DNA from: Cliona cf. orientalis
Lineage: Eukaryota > Porifera > Demospongiae > Clionaida > Clionaidae
Length of the DNA stretch: 64,000 nucleotides
Direction: 5' to 3'
NCBI GenBank assembly: GCA_963930775.1
Contig: OZ005704.1
Span: 3,782,001-3,846,000 of the forward strand
How positions within the stretch are numbered: the stretch's first letter is position 1; the number at the start of each line of letters is the position of its first letter. A model generated the notes under the pieces. That model made no database searches, had not been told where the DNA came from, and saw only the letters and a program-made list of their open reading frames with translations. A program made the position numbers and the translations under genes. This document shows, piece by piece, positions 44,674 through 56,790 of this stretch.

Positions 44674-46307
44674 CAGTCGTTAGGCCAGCGGTCCAATTGT
44701 TGCAGATCCAGGAAGTGCATCCGGTGGCTCATTCCAGTGCATGCAATTTTTGCCGTTTTTTATCTATTTTTCTTACCTATCCTATCTAGGCCATCTTTCA
44801 CTTCTAGGACTCCAAACAAAGACCAGAAGACAGAGGAACTCCTCTACTTTCTGCTCGTTCAAGTCCTATAACCCGGAGACATTCATGAGCTCCGCGGCGA
44901 CCGCTTTTATGCATGCTACTCTCAAGCGCTCACAAAAAGTGCCTCGCGCAAAAAGTGGCACGTTTTGGTTCCCTAGGATGGATTCCCATGATTCAAGCAT
45001 CATTCAATAGCTCTTGTACTGCTCTACAATATAAAACTGGAACGAAGTTTTTCCATCGAGCGGTTCCAAAGTTACACGCTGTTAAAAAATAGTATAAAAT
45101 TTTGTTATTTTATCATAGAAACATTGAATAAAATACGTATAAATCAATGACAGAACTTTCTAGGTGGTACAAAGATATTATGCAGCCATCAAAGGCCTTC
45201 TTGAAGGTTTGGAGAAGGTGGTTAAAGCTTTCACAACCAGTCTCCTATGCCATCACGACACACTGACAGCTACAATTGACAGAGTAAGTGCTCAAGCAGC
45301 CACAGGGATGGTGCGAGGACCTAGAGTGAGTAGCTTAGCACCTCAGAAGATAGCTTCAAAACAAAAGCTATACCTGAGGCCTAGGCAGCACCTTCTCTTT
45401 GGCGGTGGAACTCCATTGCTCCCCCTCTCACCATCTCATACTCGTCAATAGCTGACCATCACCTAAGAGATTGTGCACGTGTATACACAAGGGGTATAGG
45501 GGTGTGTGTAAGAAGCGGGGAGAAATAGAGAGAGACAGGTGGTACCTGGGGAAAACTGCTATCTTATTTAACCTCCATGGATGTGAACTTGTGCTTTTCA
45601 GCTTCATTGTCAGCTGATTTACACAAATTATGGCATAGATATCTACTCTCTTACCATTTCAGCTGGTAAGGCTCACCCTCATCCCTGGACTTAATTATTT
45701 GCTTAAAGATTTGAATATTGAAAGAAACTAACCATTTGAATGATGATGTCTTCTCCCTAGAAACTTGGAGCTTCATATTGAGCACTCCCCTCCTTGGCAT
45801 TTACTGGACAAATCGTCAGACACTCATCAAAACTTCGAGAAGACATAGAGAATACCACGCGGTTGTACTGAAATTTTCCAATTTTTTGATGCCGTGTAAC
45901 TCTGGAACCGCTCAATGGAAAAACTTCGTTCCAGTCTTATATTGTAGAGCAGTACAAGAGCTATTGAATGATGCTTGAATCATGGGAATCCATCCTAGGG
46001 AACCAAAACGTGCCACTTTTTGCGCGAGGCACTTTTTGTGAGCGCTTGAGAGTAGCATGCATAAAAGCGGTCGCCGCGGAGCTCATGAATGTCTCCGGGT
46101 TATAGGACTTGAACGAGCAGAAAATAGAAGAGTTCTTCTGTCTTCTGGTCTTTGTTTGGAGTCCTAGAAGTGAAAGATGGCCTAGATAGGACGGGTAAGA
46201 AAAATAGATAAAAAACGGCAAAAATTGCATGCACTGGAATGTGCCACCGGATGCACTTCCTGGATCTGCAACGTTTGTACTATTTTGGACCGCTGGCCTA
46301 ACGACTG
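44674..46307. mobile_element. CAGTC-ended foldback element, family 2, copy B (1634 bp)
   Basis: The termini are the same CAGTCGTTAGGCCAGC as in copy A; TTCA is duplicated at 44670-44673 and 46308-46311. It landed in the terminal CAG of the hAT-like MITE at 46310-46688, so it is younger than that MITE. Copies A and B differ by only scattered substitutions and a few short indels. No transposase ORF. Confidence 0.9.
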
Positions 46308-46309
46308 TT

Positions 46310-46688
46310 CAGTGGCGTATCCAGGATTTAACAAAGGGGGGTGCTTAACGATCTGCGTGCAAAGCGCGCGCGAAAATTTGGAAGCCACGCCCACTTTCGT
46401 TGACCACACCCACCATTTTCGCCCGTTATTGGGTGTGCATTATTAAGAAACGCCCATACTCTCCACTCTTCACCGCTCAAAAACGATGAAAACGTTCAGG
46501 TGAGCAGCCACTAATGAACTAGCTAGCGATTTTGAAGCTTTAGTATAGCGTTTTTATATAGTAAAGTGCTTGTGACATTATTTATTGATATAAACTAAGG
46601 CATATTAGTAGCACCAATTTAATTGTATGCCTCTGAGGCTAAGGGGGGTGCTCAAGCACCCTGAGCACCCCCCCTGGATACGCCACTG
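46310..46688. mobile_element. hAT-like MITE, 5-bp duplication GACTT
   Basis: CAGTGGCGTATCCAGGA and CCTGGATACGCCACTG form the ends. The left duplication GACTT sits at 44667-44671, separated from the element by the family 2 insertion; the right GACTT is at 46689-46693. G/C runs next to the ends are as in the other two members. Confidence 0.85.
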
Positions 46689-46928
46689 GACTTTGTGTTC
46701 AAGATTCGAAAGAGGAATGGCTCTGAGTTTCCATCTGAAAGTCTTCATCTTTTAGTGAGTGGTCTGCAGCATTTTATTTGATGGAAGAATAACCCTGCAA
46801 TTGATGATTTTAAGGATGCTAAATTTAGACGTTGCCTTGATTCTGAAGTGAAGCACTATAGTGCAAAATTCTCAGCACAATAGCAATAGCTAGTCTGCAT
46901 GTTGCAAGCAAAGCCACGCAACACTGGT

Positions 46929-47872
46929 CAGTCTACACTAAGGTGCCTGATTTATCAGAAAAAGGAAGTTGTAAAATATTCATAGCTGGCGCGCCACAAC
47001 GCGTCACACATTGTAATTGTGGTTACCTCATGCGGACTACTCCCCATATACTTCTATAGACAAAGGGCGCGGGCCCCAGTGCTACACATAGAAGCCAGGC
47101 TGTTCAGTGAATTTTTTCCAGATTTCCAAGGCTTCATTCTCAGACAGTTTACACTGTATCGATTCCATGCCACTGCTGCAGGTTAAGGATATAGTATGGA
47201 TTGTAAATCTACCCTTGTTTTCATTCTAGGATGTCCATTACTGATTTGCACAAAATTCAAAGTTCATTCCAGACAGCACTTTGTCCATAGTCAGCAGACA
47301 AGACGGCTCACTACGAAGAATCTATTTGCTACGAAGAATTTTCGCTTGGACTGTAGCTAGTACTAGTACTAAAGTTTAGCCTGACTTGTGTTTGATAGCT
47401 TAGCTATGTTGTACTCTGAATGGAGATCTATCTAAAGTCATGAATTATTTGTTCTTTTAAAGTGTGCTTGGTGTTCACCAGGTAAGTCCAGTACTCTCCA
47501 GATTGTACTTAAAGATAGTTCTGATACTTACCTATTTGTAAACCAGGGCCTAGAGGTACAGCCTGCCCATTACTGATTTGCAAAGTCTGTCCTAGCCAGG
47601 CGCGGATTGACCACCGTGGCCGCCATTGTCACTAGTAAAGACTACACTTCTTGATGATCTTGATACTGTTAGAAAGCGTTTTTTGTGCTCTCTTCAATGG
47701 CACCTTAGACAAGGCCATACCTTGTTCACAACAAAGGTTATAAGCTGAATAATGTAGCCATAATTTTTACCGCCACGTGCGCGGCTTGCATATCATTAAC
47801 CCCCATGTACGTAGTACAAAATTCCATTTTCCGATAAAATGTATGGACTTCCGGTCACCTTAGTGTAGACTG
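46929..47872 (-). mobile_element. 944-bp deletion derivative of the 4.8-kb transposon
   Basis: 46929-47649 matches the left end of the full element (31957-32637), and 47641-47872 matches its right end (36527-36765); the whole ORF is missing. The junction is the 9-mer ACTACACTT, present at both breakpoints in the full element (32629-32637, 36527-36535) and once here (47641-47649). The TIRs CAGTCTACACTAAGGTG match perfectly over 17 bp, and TGGT is duplicated at both flanks (46925-46928, 47873-47876). Confidence 0.92.
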
Positions 47873-47902
47873 TGGTACAGTGTGCAGTTCTGGTTTTGTA
47901 GT

Positions 47903-48362
47903 CGTAGTGTAACCACAAGAATGCACTAATATACAGATTCGGATTGCATGGTACTACATAGTAGTACCACGTGCATGCCAGATCAACGGATATAGTGCAA
48001 AGTAAAGCCAAGAAACGTAGTCATGATAAGCCTACTGTGAGTAGTGATGAGTCGGTTGAGTTATAAGAACTATCGCTAGAGCTACACAACTCTAATTGAA
48101 ATGAAGCTATTGCTGTCTCTTTCATTGATTGAGAGCTCATCAAGAAGCAAAGAAGGCCATGGTGGTCAGCAAATGTCACCAGAACGTTTGAACAAAGCGT
48201 TTTCAACAAAAAATTCACACAGTTCATATATTGAAAATGCCGTAAAAAGCCAAATGGCACTTTGTTTGCATCATATAAATCACTTATGTAGCAGCTGGCA
48301 TGGTAGCAGACACACACAGAGAATGACAACCGTACCCCTCGCTCATGCACCGAGGATTAATG
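47903..48362 (+). repeat. R3 repeat, copy 3
   Basis: It carries GTGTAACCACAAGAATGCAC, GTACCACGTGCATGCCAGATC, AAAGAAGGCCATGGTGGTC and the terminal GCACCGAGGATTAATG. It starts just beyond the transposon derivative. Confidence 0.7.
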
Positions 48363-48559
48363 AAACAATTGCAGCAGGCAGGTCTGGGCTCAAGGAGATG
48401 AAAGGCCGAACAATTAATGTCAGCTGAAGAAGAGATCTTATAGTAAAAGGGCCTTCTGACAGATAGTACTCCACTGAGTCTAGTCAATACCATTCTGGTT
48501 ATGAATGTCCTTTTTTAAACTAGTCCTGAGCATCGTCAGCTATGTTCAAATCCATGTCA

Positions 48560-49130
48560 AATATAGGTGATTGAAAACCCAGAACAACGGCCTTACCTGG
48601 AATATGTTGAAGACATGTTGAAAACAGGCCTGGAGATTTGAAGGGAAGGGAGCTGAAACCTAAGATCATACAACACTGTAACAACCCCGACAATCCAGCT
48701 AGATGCTTTGTATTAAGCTTTATCAGAGTTTACAGCCAAAGGATAGACCTAACAGCGTCTTCTATTTTCAACTGCTGAAAACTCCAAGACCTGATCAATT
48801 GGACACAATACCCTAGACGATGCAGTTCCACAACTTGGTCAGCAAGCACGGATACAAGAGTTCTGTACTAACCACTACTTACAGGCAACTACAGCAACCA
48901 GGTTGTTCCAAGCATCAATTAATGAACAATTGATACTGGAGAGGACAGGGCATTGCAGCTTCAAATGGGTTCAAAGTTACATGAGGACCTTAGACAACCA
49001 AAGAAAGGCTCTTTCCAACATTTTAAACTCAGGTGCAAAGAAGCCAAAGCTCTCACACTGTCCACAGCCCGCTACTAGCTCATATGTAGAGCCATCAACT
49101 GACATTTTTTCAACATAAGCCAGTACAGTT
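48560..49130 (+). pseudogene. tyrosine recombinase (DUF3504/Crypton-like), remnant 1
   Basis: The fragments in order are EYVEDMLKTG, GRELKPKIIQHCNNPDNPAR with CFV, then FCTNHYLQATTATRLFQ, INEQLILERTGHC and VQSYMRTLDNQRKALSNIL. These follow the pattern of the DUF3504 recombinase domain, where NHSLRATTATRLF and RTGHRS are expected and the Tyr follows. Here the first Arg is Gln, and GHR is GHC, so two catalytic arginines are lost; the Tyr remains. Frameshifts and stops occur between blocks. It lies in the 9.1-kb MDN1 intron. Confidence 0.75.
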
Positions 49131-49314
49131 TATGATACAAAATCGTTCATTGCAGTCTTTGGCAATGAACTATCTTACCTCTGCAGTCATTGAATTTTAA
49201 CTCTTGCTCAGTGAATATCAACTATTTCAGTGCTCCTTAGCAGTAACTTAGCAGTTGACTGTAACAAGTATTAAGCATGCTCAGTGTTTTATTGTATTTT
49301 ATAACGCATAATAT

Positions 49315-49812
49315 TATACCGTATTTTCCAGCTATTAAGCGCATGCACTTATATCTCCACAGGAAGAAAACCTGTGCTTAATAGCGAAGTGCGCCTAACA
49401 GCGAGATGCACCTAACTAAAAATAGCTACATCAAAAACGCATGCGCGTTCCACGGTATCATTTAAGGGGCGTGGCCAATTGATCACACGATCCTCATGAT
49501 GGTTCATGTTGCTGCATTCCGCCCAGGTCAAAATGGCATTCATTGCTGTGAGCATAGCTATTATCTATGCTGGAAGAACCTGAGAATCAACAGTAGCCAT
49601 TGTGATTTTGACTAACTTGAAAAGGCTGGAGCCCTGGGCAAGCTAGCAATTATGCAGACATCAAGGTCAAGGGTCACATAATATTATGCACTTTTACACG
49701 AAATGCACCTAATAGCAAGTGCTTAGGCCAACAAAATAACATGCATGCGCTTAGTAACGAATATGCTCTTATAAGCGAAATGCACCTAATAACGAAAAAA
49801 TACGATACCATT
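49315..49812. mobile_element. MITE with TACCGTATTTTCC-type ends
   Basis: TACCGTATTTTCCAGCTATTAAGCGCATGC at the left end is answered imperfectly by the inverse of the sequence ending AAAAAATACGATA; GCGCCTAATAGCGA-type motifs fill both arms. A fragment of the same family may lie at about 52765-52830 (CATATTTTCATGTTAAGTG). No coding sequence. Confidence 0.7.
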
Positions 49813-50129
49813 TGCCCTCATGCCAATAGCAATAATACTTGTAATTGTCTGAAAAATTTACAGGTGTCTATGAGATTTTTACAGACCTCCTCCTGACCAA
49901 TCAGATCACGGTATTTGTTACAGTTATGATCTAATGAATGACCACTTGGGCTGGTTCAAGCTCCACCTTCCCCAGCAGTAGTACTAGCGGTGAATGTTTA
50001 CTGAATCGATGATGAATAACTAGCTGTTCTCTTGAAGGGTATAGTTCCAGCCAAGAGCACCAAATGGGTCGCAACTAATTTTCTGTCAGCAGGTTCAAGA
50101 CACTAAATGATCATGGAACCATAGATGCA

Positions 50130-50910
50130 CATTTTCACTATTGACATTCTAGTGGTGTAGGTCGCGATGTAATATTACCTGACAGTGATGATAAAGAATA
50201 CCTATGGAAGACAGGAGTAATGGGTACAAAAACATCAAAAGCTCTGCAAAATAATTTTTACGCAGTTGGAAACATTGGTCTACTTGTGGTGCTGAAATGA
50301 GAAGTCCAAAATTTCACATATACAAAGGCATTCCAATCCAGATCACTACATTTACACTGAAATTGCACATTGCAAGCTAAACTATTCCCTTAATTTTCAC
50401 ATATCCGGAAGTCGGAGATCAGTGTCCAGTTGGTATAGTCAATTTGTATACTTGCAAGCTTTCTCAAGTAGGCATGACGTATTCTTCGTGAAACCTTGAA
50501 AGCATCCCTGAAGATGTCACTAAACCATGGTACAGTGGGATGTCACTTGGTAGAAACATGCTCGACACTAGGCTAGGCAGAGTGTGCTCTCTTGCCGAAA
50601 TTGAAGGTCGCATCACCAACCATAGTATGCATGCCACACCCATTACACAGATGTATGCAACAGGGGTACCAAAAGAATTGGACATAGATCACTTGAAGAC
50701 ATCTATGTCTATGAAGGGACTAACAGCGAGCAGCACCAAATGGTTTCAGACGTTCTTTCTGATCCAGAGGAGAAATGCTATAATATACAAGCTCAGAAGA
50801 GTATAACACAAAGGAATCATCAATATGGATCCTTTGACTTGAGTTCAGCTGAACTTGACGAGCTATTTGCTGACTCGAATTCTATCAGTAGTTTTATTAT
50901 TCCTTAGAAT
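50130..50910 (+). pseudogene. tyrosine recombinase (DUF3504/Crypton-like), remnant 2
   Basis: LWKTGVMGTKTSKALQNNFY (about 50204-50263) matches the segment read elsewhere as a LW-x-GVLG-x-x-T motif. KPWYSGMSLGRNMLD, EIEGRITNHSMHATPITQMY and ATGVPKEL (about 50523-50685) match the catalytic NHSLRAT region, with His replacing the Arg. A downstream frame, SDVLSDPEEK to SAELDELFADSN, continues to about 50906. Frames change between blocks, so it is not functional. Confidence 0.7.
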
Positions 50911-52181
50911 ATAGTTGTAACAAATACAGCAATCTATTATTGGACTGCCAAGGGCAAAAAAAGATGCGCAGTGCAACAGTATCCTAGTCCCCAGGCTAAA
51001 TATCACGGTTACAGTAACTCACTTGCCTCTATAACAGAATTTATCCATCTCTGTTAGGCCTAAAACAACCTTCTTTCAGGTTTTTCAGCTCAGTAACGAG
51101 TTAATGATTCGCACTGGAACAACAGATTGATTACCTGCACCAATGTCTCGACCGTGAAACCCACTAATGGATACTCAATAGCCAAAGAAGGCTTTCTATC
51201 AAAAGTCTGGATAATAATTATTTTGCACTTTGCATAAGTCTAGATTCCACCCTCACTTGCTGTACTCGCAGTTTTAATAGTACCGTTGGGATCCCATTAC
51301 ACTGTAATACCCTATGGGATGAAGCACCTGAGTATGTCATATCAGGCTTATGCAGGACTTCTGTGTAGCAAAGCATACCCTCACTGCATAATATTACTGG
51401 ACATCCCTGACTATAGTTTGGATATTGTTATGAGGTGACTCGAAAGCAAGGACTTAAACGTGAGTTAGCAAAAGCAATCAACTCATATCCTTTGTATAGT
51501 GAGGAGAAGGGTTTGGATGGACGGAACCTTTATCATGTTTGTGGGTGCTTATTAGGTAGCTCTCACTCCGAGGTCCTCCAACAGTTCCGTATATATCCTG
51601 AAATCATCAGTTAGTGTATTTGTATACTATGCCAACCTCTCGATGCTAACTTGAGAGTATGCAAGAATGATAATATTATGAACTTCAGAAGTTGTGCACA
51701 TTTACACACTCACACTCATATTCACAGACATACTTACACAAGATACAGGATAATGAAATTTAATAAAGAAAACTGGGACACAGTTTTAACCATTGACAAT
51801 GAAATTAGTAGTAGATGTCATTTGGGCCTTATTTTGCCTACCGAAGTAGTGTCATTGATATGGGTAAACACCACCAATTTAGGGGTGAGGCATGCAAGAC
51901 TGCACATAATGGGTCCCAACTAAAAGTCATTCTGCAAGGAGTAAGGTATACATGCACACCCCCCCCCCCCCCCCCCCCCCCGAAAATACTTCTACTTTAC
52001 TTTTTGTATCACGATTATTAATCCCTGTTGATTTTCTTTCTTATGCCATCAGTGGGAATGGATAGTTTGTGTCATTACCTTTAACATGATTTTGATGGAG
52101 TTTATTTTGGCTGCAATGTGGCGGCATTGCAACATTACGTAATGTATTTCAATTTTGATTATGAAATATGTTCATCTATAG
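50911..52181. other. end of the 9.1-kb MDN1 intron; no gene recognised
   Basis: It contains a 23-nt C-run at 51959-51981 and a CA-rich stretch near 51700. No exon-like stretch was found before the acceptor at 52181. Confidence 0.45.
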
Positions 52182-55100
52182 GTCATTTTGTTACTTCCTT
52201 CTACTGAGACTGACCTAGAGCTAGGAACTGAAGACATGTATTGTAGAATGCAAAACCTTGTAAGAGAGTTTGTGTCACAAGATCTTTGTCTCACTTTGAG
52301 TGACCTTGTGGACAATTTGAGTGGTATTTTTATTATTCAGTTGAACTAAACAGTTTGTTATGCTAAGTAAAATTACTCAGAGAGGAGTTTACAGCTTATG
52401 CATGATCTTCAATCTGAACAGTTTCTTAAAGAGGTAAATCAAACATCTTTGATTCCAGGATATGTGTGTGTTGTGTGTGAATAGGTAGAGCAAGAAAAGA
52501 GGAAGGCTGCTATAAAGTTAAATAAATCACTTAAGCGAAATGCACTTTGTGCATTGTTTAAATCCTTGAAGGACAGTGGTAAGTGCTTCACCATTATATT
52601 ATATCTGTGGTTCTGAGTTTAGCTTGTCAAACTTCAGGTATATCATACAGAAAAGAAGCAGAATTCAATATGGAGAAGATATTCCAACTTTCTGTAGTGA
52701 ACATTCCACCTGAGCTGTAGGTTACTGTATTTATTTATGTCAACGTCATTGGAGGCTAGATGCAGTCGGATACCATATTTTCATGTTAAGTGCTTGCACT
52801 TACATTTATTTCCACGGGAAGGGAAGAAAAGCCTGGGGTGACGAGATGAAGCTAACTAGGGAGAACTCTACATCTAAGTCCACATACACACTCTCGAGCT
52901 CACTATCATATTATTTGAGGGAGGTGGCAATCAATTGTATCACCATTCGCAAACCTGCATCTAGAAATGGCATTCATTGTTTATAGAACCCGAGGATCGA
53001 AAGCACCCATTACAGAATTCCCCACCCCCAATACACACACCCATTTTGGGCTCACTTTCCTGCTAAGGTCTAACGTTTGTGTGCCCATGTGTAGCTGCCC
53101 TGGAATACACATGTGCAAGCACTATTAAGTAGGCATGGCTATGATCGCTAGCTGTGCATGATCATTGATTAGTGCTGAAGCACGACTTGGGGCTTACTTT
53201 GGTTAATTAGAGCATGTATGCTATATTTTTCAAATCATCTAGAATCTGCACAGCTATCATCCTCTTGTGCATAGCAATATATAGTGGCATTGTCAGTTTG
53301 TCTTAATCATATTAAATATTTAAAGGGTTTGCTGTGTATCATGCTCTCTCCAGACATTTTTCTACTTCACCGTCTGTGCCAATCACTCTATCAATGTTAC
53401 TGTCCATAGGTATAGAAACAAATGGGGTTCCTTGGGGCTCCGGGGGCTGCCCCTTTGTTTTCTGAAACTTCCCTACAAAGCCCACCTTTAATATATCAAT
53501 CCTACACTAAATTATCTGGTTCTTATTGGCCAGCCCTATTTGAACAGAAAGTGATGTCAGTTGGTTGTCATCACAGTTGCATTGTGACTCAATCGATGGA
53601 CAGCTACTACAATGATTTGAACTATTATGTACGCTTTCAATCCTTTTTGTGGTTGCATGACGCTACTTTTATCAGGGCCATGTAATCAAAACTCAGTCAG
53701 TATCAGTCTACACACTTTATATATCCTCGGGCCTAAGCTCTCAGACCTCTACCTTGTGATGTTATGACCTACATTGTGTACTTAATGCACAATTAAATTT
53801 ATATTATCCTTAGTTAGGTGAGCCTAGTATGAATTTTTCCTTGCAGAGCTGATGTCAGTCAAGCTCAAGTTATTATGGATTCTTATTACTATGGGTGCAT
53901 AACAGAAGTAGCTGCCATGATGCAGGTGTTTGTACGTCCATCTAAGGTAATACGAATTATGCTGTGTTAATTTTTAGCAACTGTTGTGTACTATAATAGG
54001 ATCTCACAGTGGGGCAGGTTGTTCGTTGCAAGGGATTTACTAATCACTTGCTATCCATTGTGTGTCAGCAGCGTCCACTTCTCTCAGAGGCTCTGCAACA
54101 ACTTAGTATGCTGAAGTAAGTGGACCATTCTCCACGTGCAATTTTTATCTCTTTTTGATAGGCAATACGTTTGCACATGGAAGTTGATTCAAATCAGAGG
54201 TGGACCAATTATATCCCGAGAAGAATTTCATCATTGGCAGGTACTTATATCCCTTTTTATTCTTAATATCACACTGCTAAGTATGCAGTATTAAAATCTT
54301 TAGGGTATACAATGCTATATTAATTCCTTTAGGGAGTACTAGTACTGTGTACTTGATACTGAGGTAACAGTTAGGTATAATAATAGGTGTAGGCAGGAAA
54401 CAGGTGATCAAGATTGTCCCCAGTTAAGAATGCTGCCAGCTATATAGCTGTGTGCATACAGATACACACCAACAGACCACACCTCGGTTTATACAGGTGC
54501 AGGAAGCATGTGTACGCTAATTGGCATCACAAGGATACAATTCAGCAATCATTCAATTGACACTGCTATGTAGTTCATATACTGTACCGCAGTTCTCTCG
54601 ATTGAGAAACTAAAAGGACACCATTACTGTTGACCAAACTGATGCTGGACTATTTAATGCTAATAGTGATAGCTATTCAAAACACTCGTAGCTAGCTAAC
54701 TAGGTAGGGCTACTCACAGTCAACAACTAGCGTTGCTCAGTCAACAAGTCCAAATGTTTCTATGGAACAGCTTGTTTCCATGGAGAGGAGCCATTAATTG
54801 AGCCATTGACAATCGGCGATGAGATAAGTGGGGGCCACTTTTTACTGCCTCAGTATGTAAATTATAGTTATATCACATGTGCTCGGGATCTGTGGTAGCC
54901 CTCACGCCCATGATATAACTACTGTATAGCGGGAATCTTTCGAGGGAGAAAACTTTCACGAATTTTGCAACTTTCCAGCCATCCGCGAAAGTTTTCTCCA
55001 CGAAATTCTAGGTATGCCACACCCATTATGCGACCAGTTTTTGCATTCCGTGAAAGTTTTCTCCGCGTAATGATCCTTTCCTATCGATCAGCGAAAGTAT

Positions 55101-55399
55101 TCTCCCTTGAAAATTTCCCACTATATGGTAATACTTAATATTTCTAGATTTAACGAGACCAGTAAATACTCTTATTGAATATATAGCGTTATAATATTAT
55201 CATAAATTATATTTTGCAGTCCTCCTTGTGCCACTGTGTGGAGCTCTGCCTGGAATCCATTACATCACTATCAAATCTTATCCACTTCGCACCAACTGAA
55301 ATAAATCTATCCTTCTCTCCTTTTCCAATAGAAGTGTTGCCTCCTATTATCTCATGCAAGGATCGCAGTGTTGGTGAAAAGGCACAAAAGCTTTTGGAA
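52182..55399 (+). CDS. MDN1: midasin (MDN1) exons, cluster 4
   Basis: Nine exons: 52182-52323, 52381-52433, 52485-52578, 52638-52716, 53354-53409, 53849-53946, 54000-54115, 54162-54240 and 55220-55399. Phase is kept through all eight joins and from 43089. The protein includes MYCRMQNLVREFVSQDLCL, VEQEKRKAAIKLNKSLKRN, ALCALFKSLKDSGISYRKE, DSYYYGCITEVAAM, VVRCKGFTNHLLSIVCQQR and CVELCLESITSLSNLIHF. The EQEK-K, ALCALFK-L-GISYRK and RCKGFTNHLL segments match the midasin linker preceding the acidic tail. The 56-bp exon at 53354 is the least certain. A GTATGT donor follows 55399, so the gene continues; no later exon was recognised before 64000. Confidence 0.88.
54925..55125. mobile_element. 201-bp MITE with TATAGYGGGAA ends
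   Basis: TATAGCGGGAATCTTTCGAG at the left end is answered by TTTCCCACTATA at the right. The motif GAAAGTTTTCTCC recurs several times in both orientations. It sits in the 979-bp intron before the last MDN1 exon of the window. Confidence 0.75.
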
Positions 55400-55488
55400 G
55401 TATGTATACACTATTTTCACATGCTCAATGTTGAGATCATTTTACCAAACAGTGGGATGTAGATGAGTCGGAGTGATCGTAATTATTA

Positions 55489-56790
55489 CAAGTATAGAAA
55501 CAATTGAATGAAGTATATAGGGATGGCGGGATCAAAAAGTTCACAAACAAGAGATAATCGCATCTACTATACATCCCTATGCTTGCTTTTCTCGACTATT
55601 GTGCACCTATTAATCATGGTTGACATGTTTATTGAGTGTGGTATGTGGGAGACATTCGTGCAGGTTGTTCCCTAGTTGTTACGACAGTTCGGGTTTATCA
55701 GTTTTGATTCAATCGCATTACTAGTTATTTTTGCACCCCTCAAAAAGCAAGCATAGGGATGTACATATAGTAGATGCGATTATCTCTTGTTTGTGTACTT
55801 TTTGATCCTGCCATCAGTACTTCATTCTTCGATTTTATTCCTGTTCTTTTTTACTACACTTGTGTAATTTATCAGTGCCATCTTACATGGTTTGCTCACA
55901 ACTTCTGATTAAGTGGAAGATGGGAGGTGCACAAAATTCTTTGCCACGCCTTTCACTAACTTGCGTTCATAATCGTGGTGATATTATTATTATGACGATG
56001 AACCGGATGACAAAGAAGGCTTCTTTAGGCGGCCCAAGTAGTGATGAGACTTTTCCGCAAACCAAGTTCTAAGTTTTTTTGTTGGCAGCAGCTAGCTACC
56101 CGGCATAATTTTATGATCTGTAGGTTTAATACCGCTGCTCGAGCCTTATACCTTTGTATGATATCTATGATCTATCCAGCGTAGCACTAGCGCTGCAAGC
56201 GCTAGCGAGTAGCTCGCCTATGCCTAGTTCCTTACTGCTCCTCGAGCCTTGAACCTTCATATCCATGATCAGTCCAGCGCGCCGTTGCATGCGCTAGCAA
56301 TGTACGATATAGGCGCCTAGGGCCAGGCGCTGTCACATGACTTCACCATTTCAACATATTCCGAGCATGCGCATTATATCACAAAATGGTGTATCAGACA
56401 TACCCATTTGATAATGCGCCGTACACACCCACTATTACGTAACTGTCGAGATAACGCCAAATTAGCATGCCACTGCACTGCACGCTACAAATAGAGTGGA
56501 TTTATACTCAAAGTTAGATGGGCAGTGGAGGCAGTCTTGAGCTAGCCCAAGAAATTAGAAAAAAAGAAGGATTGACAAATGGCCTATTTTTTGAACATCT
56601 GGATCTGACATGTACAATTGTTTTGATGAATGATCTTGGTCTAGTTAGATGCACAATTTGCTGGAGATTCTGATTTTCACACTTAAATTTGATACAATTC
56701 TACCTATTTTGAGATATTTGTAGTGTATTACATATGGCATATCCGGGCCATTCCTACTTATAGAGTCTACCGACTCTATAATTTTAGCTC
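55489..56790 (-). repeat. R1 repeat, complete inverted copy
   Basis: The foldback tail is at 55489-55850, then the head in reverse: CAGCGTAGCACTAGCGCTGC, CATGACTTCACCATTTCAAC at about 56337 and the palindrome AGAGTCTACCGACTCT ending near 56790. It starts about 90 bp after the last MDN1 exon. Confidence 0.75.

Noticed and set aside
47185..47240. GT-AG segment present in the 944-bp derivative but missing from the full transposon near 32205
   Set aside because: It looks like an intron only on the + strand, while the element's ORF is on the minus strand; simple indel divergence is more likely.
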